38,157 nucleotides of DNA from NCBI GenBank assembly GCA_910585525.1, contig CAJUFR010000001.1, positions 80,589-118,745 of the forward strand, in the 5' to 3' direction. Below are positions 1-6,950 of this stretch, in pieces. The stretch is from an uncultured Angelakisella sp. (GTDB lineage Bacteria > Bacillota > Clostridia > Oscillospirales > Ruminococcaceae). The translations under genes were made by a program, and so were the position numbers. Each line of letters begins with the position of its first letter. The first letter of the stretch is position 1. Below the pieces are notes generated by a model. That model saw only the letters and a list, made by a program, of their open reading frames with translations, did no database searches and was not told the DNA's origin.

Positions 1-31
1 GCGGCGCCTGTCTGCGCCGGGGCAGGTCCTT

Positions 32-709
32 TTACCAGGTCCGGGAAAAGGCCAGCAGCCCGTTTTCCGGGTCGAATGCCCGGTCGTGGATGTTCAGCGC
101 GTCCAGCAGGTGCTGTTCCGCCATCACCCGGGCCCGCTCGGCGTCCCGGTCCTTGAGGGCCGCCAGGATGCGTTGGTGCCCCCGCATGGTCAGTGGCACA
201 TCCCCCAGCCCCCGCCAGGAGGTGCAGGGGGTGTGCCAGGACAGCTTGAGGATGTTCTGGATGGAATCGTACAAAAACCGGTTGCCGCTGCCCCGGTAGT
301 ACAGGTTGTGGAACAACTCGTTGTACTCGGAAAACAGCTGGATGTCCTTTGCCTGGACCGCCAACTCCATCTCCCGCTGGTAGGTATCCATCAGGATCAG
401 TTCCTCGTCACTGAGCCGGGGGGCGGCAAGGAAGGCGGCAAGTCCCTCCAGGTCGGCCCGGACGATGTGCATCTCCCGTATCTCGTCCAGGTCGATGTCC
501 GCCACCGTGGCCCCCTTGTACCGCTCCAGCGTCACCAGCCCCAGCGCCTCCAGGTGCTTGAGGGCCTCCCGCACCGGGGTGCGGCTGACGTTGTACTTTT
601 CCGCCAGGGCCATCTCGGTCAGCCGCTCCCGGGGCTTTAACTCCCCGCAGATGATGGATCGCCGGATGAGGTCCGCCAGTTCGGAACTTTCGTTGTGCTT
701 TTTAGCCAA
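32..709 (-). CDS. GntR family regulator, FadR/FCD type
   Basis: Transcriptional regulator of 225 residues. Residues about 10-72 form a winged-helix GntR domain (LAEKYNVSRTPVREALKHLE), and residues about 80-205 form an FCD effector domain with candidate metal or ligand histidines at H134, H178 and H200. I start it at a TTG (707-709) because a GGAGGAGAGGG ribosome site lies just upstream; the open frame runs on to about 1138 but that extension is low-complexity. It is divergent from the peptide-transporter operon and shares an intergenic region with three GTGTAC/GTATAC boxes. FCD regulators usually bind small carboxylic acids or amino-acid-like effectors. Control of the divergent operon and of itself is inferred from the layout. 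The ligand is unknown. Confidence 0.9.
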   Translation of the reverse strand: MAKKHNESSELADLIRRSIICGELKPRERLTEMALAEKYNVSRTPVREALKHLEALGLVTLERYKGATVADIDLDEIREMHIVRADLEGLAAFLAAPRLSDEELILMDTYQREMELAVQAKDIQLFSEYNELFHNLYYRGSGNRFLYDSIQNILKLSWHTPCTSWRGLGDVPLTMRGHQRILAALKDRDAERARVMAEQHLLDALNIHDRAFDPENGLLAFSRTW

Positions 710-850
710 TCCCTCTCCTCCTCCACTAGCCCCGCCAGCCACCGGCGCGGAGCCCTCCGCGCCTTCCCGGGGCGTTTCCCCATGCCGACCGGGACGGAGG
801 GGGTGATCCCTGCTTCGTCCCGGCTGGCGTGTTTTTTTGTGATTTGGGTC

Positions 851-879
851 TTGAATTTGTGTACGAAAGTGTATACAAT
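851..879 (+). promoter_or_regulatory. Promoter of the peptide transporter/peptidase operon
   Basis: TTGAAT (851-856) and TACAAT (874-879) are separated by 17 bases, giving a sigma-A promoter about 130 nt upstream of the first permease start. Two GntR-type boxes lie in the spacer and over the -10, so regulator binding would block polymerase directly. Confidence 0.65.
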
Positions 880-949
880 AGAACCATTGGCTGGTCACTT
901 CCTCCAGTATAAGGGTCTTTTCCGGTTCTGTCAATACATTGTGTACAAT
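857..949. promoter_or_regulatory. Three FadR-type GntR operator boxes
   Basis: Box 1 is TTGTGTACGA (857-866), box 2 is AGTGTATACAAT (868-879) and box 3 is ATTGTGTACAAT (938-949). Each centres on GT-(G/A)T-AC, matching the GT-N-N-AC core typical of the FadR subfamily. Boxes 1 and 2 are 12 bp apart centre to centre. Box 3 lies just upstream of the regulator's own -35 on the other strand. Their position between the two divergent promoters suggests joint control of both transcripts. Confidence 0.6.
906..934 (-). promoter_or_regulatory. Promoter of the GntR regulator gene
   Basis: On the minus strand, TTGACA (929-934) and TATACT (906-911) are separated by 17 bases, a near-consensus sigma-A promoter. 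It directs transcription toward the GntR gene with a leader of about 190 nt that passes through the divergent operon's promoter. Confidence 0.7.
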
Positions 950-1016
950 GACGGCGGAGGGTGGCCCCGGGGGAAGGACAGGCCCGCCGAGAGATGCTTT
1001 CAGGAGGTGTAGAGAT

Positions 1017-1937
1017 TTGGTAAAATACGTCATAAAGCGGCTTTTGCAGCTGATCCCCATGCTGCTGGTCCTCTCCCTCATCGTCTTTTTGATGGTGCGG
1101 ATGATCCCAGGCGACCCGGTGAAGAACATGCTGGGCATCGACGTCCCCCAGGAGATGGTGGAGATCGAGCGGGAGCGGCTGGGGCTGAACGATCCCTACC
1201 CGGTACAGTACATTCGCTTTTTGGGCGAACTGCTGCGGGGGGACCTGGGGACCTCCATCGTCACCGGCAACCCGGTGGCGGAGGAACTGGCCAGCCGGTA
1301 CCCCAACACCCTGATCCTGGCGGCGGGGGGCATCGTGGTGGCCTCCATCGTGGGCATCCTGTTCGGCATCCTGGCGGCAGTGTTCCACAACCGTTTTTGG
1401 GACAACTTCATCATGGCCCTGTCGATGCTGGCCGTCTCTACCCCCTCCTTTTTCCTGGCACTGATCCTGATGCTGGTGTTCACCCTCCACCTGGGGTGGC
1501 TGCCCAGCATGGGGTCCATCACCCCCCAGCGGATGGTGCTGCCCATCGTCACCCTGGGGACCCAGGCGGTGGGGTTCATCGCCCGGACCACCCGGTCCTC
1601 CATGCTGGATATCATCAGCCAGGACTACATACGCACCTCCCGGTCCCGGGGCATCCCCTCCAAGGTCATCGTCTTTTCCCACACCCTCAAAAACGCCATG
1701 ATCCCTATCCTCACCGCCATCGGGCTGCGGTTCGGCTCGCTGCTGGCGGGCTCCGCCATCGTGGAGACGGTGTTCTCCATCAAGGGGGTGGGCCGGTTCG
1801 TGGTGGATTCGGTCTCCAAGCGGGACTACCCGGCGGTACAGGGCTGCATCCTGGTGCTGGCGGTCACCTTCGTGGTGGTGAACACCGCGGTGGATCTCAT
1901 CTACGCCCTGGTGGATCCCCGCATCAAGTACGAGTAA
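1017..1937 (+). CDS. oppB: ABC peptide transporter permease, OppB/DppB type
   Basis: Integral membrane permease of 306 residues in a dipeptide/oligopeptide (or nickel) ABC importer. It begins with the family's typical start (VKYVIKRLLQLIPMLLVLS) as the first membrane helix, followed by further helices and the conserved cytoplasmic loop that contacts the ATPase (DYIRTSRSRGIPSKVIVFSH, about residues 202-221). I start it at TTG 1017 because AGGAGGTG lies at 1002-1009; the frame is open further upstream without a ribosome site. It is first in a run with the OppC, OppD and OppF homologues, and all point to peptide uptake. The peptide length and sequence preference cannot be read from the permease. 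Confidence 0.92.
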   Translation: MVKYVIKRLLQLIPMLLVLSLIVFLMVRMIPGDPVKNMLGIDVPQEMVEIERERLGLNDPYPVQYIRFLGELLRGDLGTSIVTGNPVAEELASRYPNTLILAAGGIVVASIVGILFGILAAVFHNRFWDNFIMALSMLAVSTPSFFLALILMLVFTLHLGWLPSMGSITPQRMVLPIVTLGTQAVGFIARTTRSSMLDIISQDYIRTSRSRGIPSKVIVFSHTLKNAMIPILTAIGLRFGSLLAGSAIVETVFSIKGVGRFVVDSVSKRDYPAVQGCILVLAVTFVVVNTAVDLIYALVDPRIKYE

Positions 1938-1950
1938 GGGGGGACGCGCT

Positions 1951-2787
1951 ATGACTGGAACCATCTTCCGGCGCTTTCTGCGGCGCAAGGTCTCGGTAGC
2001 CGGTGCCGTTGTGCTGATCTTTTTCTTCCTGGTGGCCATCGCCGGCCCCATGCTGTGCAGCCAGGACCCGTTGGAACAGGACCTGGTGAACAAGTACCAG
2101 GACCCCTCGGTGGAACACTGGTTCGGCACCGACTACCTGGGCCGTGACACCTTTACCCGGATGGTCTACGGGGCCCGAATCTCCCTTACCCTCAGCTTTA
2201 CCGGGGTGTTCAGCGGCTGCGCCGTGGGGGTGCTGATGGGGGTGTGCGCCGGCTACTTCGGCGGCTGGGTGGACACCGTCATCTCCCGGGTCATCGACAT
2301 CCTGCTGGCCTTCCCCAGCCTGCTGCTGGCCATCACGGTGGTGGCCATCCTGGGCAACGGGACCCAGAACACCGCCATCGCTATCGCCATCTTCTCCATC
2401 CCCTCCATCGCCCGGATGGTCCGGGGCATCGTCATGGCCAACAAGGGGGCGGAGTACATCCAGGCCTGCCAGGTGATGGGGGCCTCCCACTCCCGTATCA
2501 TCTTCACCCACATCATCCCCAACGCCGTTTCCCAGATCATCGTCAACATCACCCTGAACCTGGGCACCGCCATCCTGACGGCATCCTCCCTCTCCTTCCT
2601 GGGGCTGGGGGTGCAGCCGCCGGACCCGGAGTGGGGGGCGATGCTCAGTACCGGCCGGGACGTCATCCGGGCCTACCCCCTGGCGGTATTCATCCCCGGC
2701 ATCGCCGTCACCCTGGTGGTGATGAGTTTCAGCCTGGTGGGGGACGGCCTGCGGGACGCCCTGGACCCCAAGCTAAAGAACGGTTAA
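1951..2787 (+). CDS. oppC: ABC peptide transporter permease, OppC/DppC type
   Basis: Second permease subunit, 278 residues. It has an N-terminal membrane helix (about 18-36), then the conserved extracytoplasmic segment HWFGTDYLGRDTFTRMVYGA, then the transmembrane core with the ATPase-contact loop around QACQVMGASHSRIIFTHIIP. It starts 13 bases after the OppB homologue behind a G-rich ribosome site and pairs with it to form the translocation channel. Length and motifs are normal for the family, and no defect is visible. Confidence 0.93.
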   Translation: MTGTIFRRFLRRKVSVAGAVVLIFFFLVAIAGPMLCSQDPLEQDLVNKYQDPSVEHWFGTDYLGRDTFTRMVYGARISLTLSFTGVFSGCAVGVLMGVCAGYFGGWVDTVISRVIDILLAFPSLLLAITVVAILGNGTQNTAIAIAIFSIPSIARMVRGIVMANKGAEYIQACQVMGASHSRIIFTHIIPNAVSQIIVNITLNLGTAILTASSLSFLGLGVQPPDPEWGAMLSTGRDVIRAYPLAVFIPGIAVTLVVMSFSLVGDGLRDALDPKLKNG

Positions 2788-2800
2788 AGGAGGGGAGACC

Positions 2801-3793
2801 ATGTCTGATACGATCCTGGAGGTCAAAAACCTCAAGACCTACTTTTACACCGAGGAGGGGGTGGTCCCGGCGGTGGACGGCCTGGACTTCACCCTCCGGG
2901 ACGGGGAGACGCTGGCCATCGTGGGGGAGAGCGGCTGCGGCAAGTCGGTGACCTCCCTTTCCATCCTCCGCCTCATCAAGGACCCCCCGGGGCGGATCAT
3001 CGACGGGGAAATTTTGTACCGGGGGGAGGACCTCTGCAAGCTGCCGGAAAAGCGGCTGCGGCAGATACGGGGGGACGAGATCTCCATGATCTTCCAGGAG
3101 CCCATGACCAGCCTGAACCCGGTGTTCACCGTCGGGCGCCAGATCATGGAATCCCTCATCTACCACCAAAGCTGCCCCAAGGCGGAGGCCAAGGCCAAGG
3201 CGGTGGAGATGCTGCGGCTGGTGGGCATCCCCGACCCGGAAAAGAACGTGGACTGCTACCCCCACCAGATATCCGGCGGCATGCGCCAGCGGGTGATGAT
3301 CGCCATGGCCCTGGCCTGCAGCCCCAAGATACTCATCGCCGACGAGCCCACCACCGCCCTGGATGTCACCATCCAGGCCCAGATCCTGCGGCTTTTGACC
3401 GAACTGCGGAAAAAGACCGGCACCGCCATCATCCTCATCACCCACGACCTGGGCATCGTGGCCCAGACGGCGGAAAACGTCATGGTGATGTACGGCGGCC
3501 AGGCGGTGGAATACTCCGACGTCCGCTCCATCTACAAGGACCCGCTGCACCCCTACACGGTGGGGCTGTTAAAGTCCATCCCCAAACTCCACGAGGAGCA
3601 GGACAAGCTGTACAACATCAAGGGCAGCATCCCCAGCCCCCAGGAGTTCCCCAAGGGCTGCCGTTTCTCCCCCCGGTGCGAGGAGTGCATGGATATCTGC
3701 AGGGACCGCATGCCGGAACTGATCACCCTGGAGGACGGCCGGAAGGTCCGCTGCTGGAAATACCAAAAGACCACGGGAGGTGAGGGAAGATGA
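2801..3793 (+). CDS. oppD: ABC peptide transporter ATPase, OppD type
   Basis: Cytoplasmic ATPase of 330 residues. Walker A is GESGCGKS (about 42-49), the signature is ISGGMRQRV, and Walker B is ILIADEPTTALD followed by the ITHDLG switch histidine region. The C-terminal oligopeptide/dipeptide extension carries spaced cysteines (GCRFSPRCEECMDIC and a final C before WKY). Similar cysteines bind a 4Fe-4S cluster in characterised DppD-type proteins; a cluster here is inference. AAAGGAGG precedes the ATG. Its stop overlaps the next ATG in an ATGA, so it is translationally coupled to the OppF homologue. Confidence 0.94.
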   Translation: MSDTILEVKNLKTYFYTEEGVVPAVDGLDFTLRDGETLAIVGESGCGKSVTSLSILRLIKDPPGRIIDGEILYRGEDLCKLPEKRLRQIRGDEISMIFQEPMTSLNPVFTVGRQIMESLIYHQSCPKAEAKAKAVEMLRLVGIPDPEKNVDCYPHQISGGMRQRVMIAMALACSPKILIADEPTTALDVTIQAQILRLLTELRKKTGTAIILITHDLGIVAQTAENVMVMYGGQAVEYSDVRSIYKDPLHPYTVGLLKSIPKLHEEQDKLYNIKGSIPSPQEFPKGCRFSPRCEECMDICRDRMPELITLEDGRKVRCWKYQKTTGGEGR

Positions 3794-4755
3794 GCGACGC
3801 CCTGTTGGAGGTCCAAAACCTCAAGCTGTACTACCCCGTCAAGGTCCGCCAGAACGTCCTCCGCAGCGAGACCCGGTATGTTAAGGCAGTGGATGATATC
3901 TCCTTTACCGTCAACAAGGGGGAGACCTTCGGCCTGGTGGGGGAGAGCGGCTGCGGCAAATCCACCACCGGCAAGACCATCGTCAAGCTGCTGCGCCCCA
4001 CCGCCGGGGATATCCTATTTGAGGGCAAGAGCATCTTCGCCCGCCAGGAGGAGGGCCAGGACCTGACCACCCGCATCCAGATCATCTTCCAGGACCCCTA
4101 TTCCTCCCTGGACCCCCGGTTCACCGTGGGGCGGTGCATCGCCGAGCCCATGGTGGTGCACAAAACAGGCACCCCCCAGCAGCGGGAGGAGCGGGTCCGC
4201 CAGCTGATGAAGGACGTGGGCCTGCGCCCGGAGCACTACACCAAGTACCCCCACGAGTTTTCCGGCGGCCAGCGGCAGCGGATCGGGGTGGCCCGGGCCC
4301 TTGCCCTCAACCCTTCCCTGATCGTCTGCGACGAGCCGGTGTCGGCTCTGGATGTCTCCATCCAGGCCCAGATACTGAACCTGATGCAGGACCTGCAAAA
4401 GAAATACGATCTCACCTATATCTTTATCTCCCACAACCTCAGCGTGGTGAAGCACCTTTGCGACCGCATCGCGGTGATGTACCTGGGGAATATGGTGGAG
4501 ATCGCCAGCAAGAACGACCTCTTTGACCGGCCGGCCCACCCCTATACCCAGGCGCTGCTGGACGCCATCCCCATCCCCGACCCGGATATCCCCACCATGC
4601 AGGAGATGCTGGAGGGGGACGTCCCCAGCCCCATGGATCCACCCGCCGGCTGCTGCTTCCACACCCGGTGCAAAAAAGCCTGCCCCCGGTGCGCCCAGGA
4701 GCGCCCCCGGCTGCGGGAGATCGCCCCCGGCCACCTGGTGGCCTGCCACTTCTAG
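3790..4755 (+). CDS. oppF: ABC peptide transporter ATPase, OppF type
   Basis: Second ATPase of the importer, 321 residues. Walker A is GESGCGKS (about 51-58), the signature is FSGGQRQRIG, Walker B is LIVCDEPVSALD and the switch is ISHNLS. The C-terminal extension has cysteines GCCFHTRCKKACPRC and a final ACHF. It overlaps the OppD gene by four bases and would form a heterodimer with it. No gene for a solute-binding protein follows, although one normally accompanies this set; the importer therefore probably uses a binding protein encoded elsewhere. Confidence 0.94.
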   Translation: MSDALLEVQNLKLYYPVKVRQNVLRSETRYVKAVDDISFTVNKGETFGLVGESGCGKSTTGKTIVKLLRPTAGDILFEGKSIFARQEEGQDLTTRIQIIFQDPYSSLDPRFTVGRCIAEPMVVHKTGTPQQREERVRQLMKDVGLRPEHYTKYPHEFSGGQRQRIGVARALALNPSLIVCDEPVSALDVSIQAQILNLMQDLQKKYDLTYIFISHNLSVVKHLCDRIAVMYLGNMVEIASKNDLFDRPAHPYTQALLDAIPIPDPDIPTMQEMLEGDVPSPMDPPAGCCFHTRCKKACPRCAQERPRLREIAPGHLVACHF

Positions 4756-4826
4756 CCGGTGGCGCCCAAAACGTACCCGTTGGGGCAGCCGCCCCGTTTG
4801 TATGACAGTAAGGAGGAAACACGCCC

Positions 4827-5180
4827 ATGGAGATTCTTCGCTACGACACCGGCGCCACCATGAGCCGGGTGACCGAGGTGAACGGCCTTCTCTTCTTCAG
4901 CGGCCACGTGGCTGCCCAGGGGGAGACCATGGAGGAGCAGGCAAACGCCCTGTTCGCCCGCTTGGACGAGCTGTTCGCCCAGTTCGGCACCCACAAGGAC
5001 CGGATGGTGATGGCCACCATCTACATGCCGGACATCGCCCAGAAGGAGGAGTTCAACGCCGTTTGGGACAAGTGGATCACCCCCGGCTGCGCCCCCGCCC
5101 GGGTGTGCGTCCAGGCCGGGCTGGGGGACACCCCCTACCGGATGGAGATCTCCGTCATCGCCGCCAAGGTCACAGACTGA
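4827..5180 (+). CDS. RidA (YjgF/YER057c/UK114) family protein
   Basis: Cytosolic protein of 117 residues with the RidA fold signature. The region VNGLLFFSGHVAA is the conserved core strand. PAR at 90-92 supplies the arginine that binds the carboxylate of 2-aminoacrylate in RidA, and E107 in RMEISVIAAK matches the catalytic glutamate. Enamine/imine hydrolysis is therefore plausible, protecting PLP enzymes from by-products of serine, cysteine or threonine breakdown. It follows the transporter genes in the same direction after about 70 bases with a GGAGG site, which fits amino acid catabolism after peptide uptake. Whether it is true RidA or one of the Rid2-7 groups is not certain. Confidence 0.88.
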   Translation: MEILRYDTGATMSRVTEVNGLLFFSGHVAAQGETMEEQANALFARLDELFAQFGTHKDRMVMATIYMPDIAQKEEFNAVWDKWITPGCAPARVCVQAGLGDTPYRMEISVIAAKVTD

Positions 5181-5213
5181 CCTTTTTGAAATTAGAGATA
5201 CGAGGTGTACTGA

Positions 5214-6023
5214 ATGGCTAACGTACTTTCCGAACCCGCCCTGCCCAACTGCGCCAGCAGAAGCGAAGAGGTGCTGCTGGAAAAGACCGCTGTCCCCATG
5301 TCCCAGCTGGCCCTGGAGGCCAAAGCCGCCGCCGAGGCCAACCCCCACGACCCGGAGTTGTGGATCAAGTACGGCCGGGCCCTCCGGCGGCAGATGATGC
5401 ACCGGGAGGCCATCGCCGCCTACTGCATGGGGCTGAGTTACAACCCCTTCTACCCCCTGCTGTACCGGCACCGGGCCCACGCCTACATCAACATCGGGGA
5501 ATACACCGCCTCCGCCGCCACCTTCGAGGTCGCCCTGCGCCTGGACCCCTCCAACTGGGATTGCTGGTACCACCAGGGGGTGGCCTACTACCTCAGCGGC
5601 CAGTATGAACGGGCGGAGGTCTCCTTCCGTGGCTGCTTCGGCCGCAGCGACCTGTTTGACGACGACGTGGCCACCAAGGACTGGCTCTGGTTGACCCTGA
5701 TGCGGCTGGGCAAGGAGAAGGAGGCCGCCGAGGTGGTGGCGGATATCAAGCCCGGCCACGCGGTGCAGTACGCCGATTGCGGCTACTACAACCGTGTGCT
5801 GGTCTACAACGGCACCATCACCCCGGAGGAAGCCATGGAGGCCGCCGGCAAGGGGGACGGGCATCTTTACGCCACCGCCTCCTACGGCATCGCCTGCTAC
5901 TACCTTTTCCACGGGGAGAAGGCCAAGGCCTACGATATCCTAAAGAAGATCGATGAGGATTCCTCCTGGGGCGGCTTCGCCGAGCACGCCGGCCGCCGGG
6001 ACTTTGCCCAGTGGCAGGATTGA
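5214..6023 (+). CDS. TPR-like protein, first of a tandem pair
   Basis: Protein of 269 residues with no signal peptide or membrane segment, hence cytosolic. From about residue 30 it has consecutive helical-pair repeats with tetratricopeptide spacing (PELWIKYGRALRRQMMHREA, PFYPLLYRHRAHAYINIGEY, NWDCWYHQGVAYYLSGQYER), followed by a more divergent helical C-terminal half. Such repeats bind protein partners; no catalytic motif is visible. It begins MANVLSEP, exactly like the next gene, and the two proteins have the same length, so they arose by tandem duplication. It sits between RidA and two S9 peptidases. A role as scaffold or adaptor for these enzymes is inference. I do not recognise a named family. 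Confidence 0.82.
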   Translation: MANVLSEPALPNCASRSEEVLLEKTAVPMSQLALEAKAAAEANPHDPELWIKYGRALRRQMMHREAIAAYCMGLSYNPFYPLLYRHRAHAYINIGEYTASAATFEVALRLDPSNWDCWYHQGVAYYLSGQYERAEVSFRGCFGRSDLFDDDVATKDWLWLTLMRLGKEKEAAEVVADIKPGHAVQYADCGYYNRVLVYNGTITPEEAMEAAGKGDGHLYATASYGIACYYLFHGEKAKAYDILKKIDEDSSWGGFAEHAGRRDFAQWQD

Positions 6024-6079
6024 GAAAAGAGACCAGATGATTTTTCGCCGGGACAACACGGCAGAATGGAGTATTCTTT

Positions 6080-6889
6080 ATGGCTAACGTGTTAAGCGAA
6101 CCCTTCCTGGAAAATGTAGCGTCCATGAGTTCCCAGGTCCACGTGGAGCGGACGGGGCAGCCGGTCTCCCAGCTGGCCCTGGACGCCAAGGCCGCCGCCG
6201 AGGCCAACCCCTACGACCCGGAGCTGTGGATCAAGTACGGCCGGGCCCTCCGCCGCCAGTCGATGCACCGGGAGGCCATCGACGCCTACGCCATGGGCAT
6301 CAGCTACACCCCCTTCTACCCCCTGCTGTACCGCCACAAGGCCCACGCCTACATCAACACCGGCCGCTACGCCGAGGCGGCTGCGGACTTTGAATTTGCC
6401 CTGCGCCTGGACCCCACCAACGTGGACTGCTGGTACCACCTGGCCCTCAGCTACTTCCTGCTGGAGGACTACCAGCGGGCGGAGGCCACCTACAAAAAGT
6501 GCTACACCATGAGTGACGAGGACCTGGACGTCATCTCCTGCACCGACTGGCTGTGGATGACCCTGCGCCGCCTGGGCAAAAAGGAGGAGGCCGAAAAGCT
6601 GCTGGAGCGCATCACCCTCAACATGGAGCCGGGGATGGTGGTGTCCTACCACCGGCGCCTTCTGATGTACAAGGGTCTCATCAAGCCCGAGGAACTGATG
6701 ACCGACGCCCCCAACGACCTGGAGGTGGTCACCATGGGCTTTGGCCTTGCCAACTACTACTATGAACTGGGCCAGGAGGAGAAGGGCAACGCCATGATCC
6801 TCCGGGTGCTGGAGGCCGGCAAGGAGGATGCCTGGAGCGCCTTCGGCTACCAGGCCGCCCTGGTGGAGAAGAAGCGCCGCAACCTATAA
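6080..6889 (+). CDS. TPR-like protein, second of a tandem pair
   Basis: Paralogue of the preceding gene, also 269 residues, cytosolic, with the same MANVLSEP start and the same repeat layout. The first about 140 residues are very similar between the two copies (for example the shared stretches DPELWIKYGRALRRQ and NPFYPLLYRH/TPFYPLLYRHKAHAYIN), whereas the C-terminal halves differ clearly. This suggests a conserved binding surface and a diversified end. Its ribosome site is weak (GGAG before the ATG) compared with its neighbours. It is followed after a short hairpin region by the first S9 peptidase. Function unknown beyond likely protein-protein contact. Confidence 0.82.
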   Translation: MANVLSEPFLENVASMSSQVHVERTGQPVSQLALDAKAAAEANPYDPELWIKYGRALRRQSMHREAIDAYAMGISYTPFYPLLYRHKAHAYINTGRYAEAAADFEFALRLDPTNVDCWYHLALSYFLLEDYQRAEATYKKCYTMSDEDLDVISCTDWLWMTLRRLGKKEEAEKLLERITLNMEPGMVVSYHRRLLMYKGLIKPEELMTDAPNDLEVVTMGFGLANYYYELGQEEKGNAMILRVLEAGKEDAWSAFGYQAALVEKKRRNL

Positions 6890-6901
6890 AAAAAGCAGGC
6901 G

Positions 6902-6922
6902 GCGGGAGGAAGGACCTCCCGC
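6902..6922 (+). promoter_or_regulatory. Intercistronic hairpin before the first S9 peptidase gene
   Basis: GCGGGAGG (6902-6909) pairs with CCTCCCGC (6915-6922) around a five-base loop, directly after the TPR stop and an A-tract. Only three Ts follow, so it is a poor terminator; it may be an mRNA-processing or attenuation element. Its CCTCC strand could alternatively pair with the AAGGAGG ribosome site at about 6938-6944. Confidence 0.4.
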
Positions 6923-6950
6923 TGCTTTGCCATACCAAGGAGGTATCTGT

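Noticed and set aside
939..1016. Earlier ATG start for the OppB homologue at 939
   Set aside because: That ATG lies in the third GntR-type operator box, has no ribosome site, and adds a non-membrane segment not typical of the family; TTG 1017 has AGGAGGTG at ideal spacing.
726..2129. Long open frame on the minus strand opposite the first permease gene
   Set aside because: It is antisense to a clear OppB homologue, rich in His/Gly/Pro/Asp as expected from the complementary frame of GC-rich coding DNA, and has no ribosome site.
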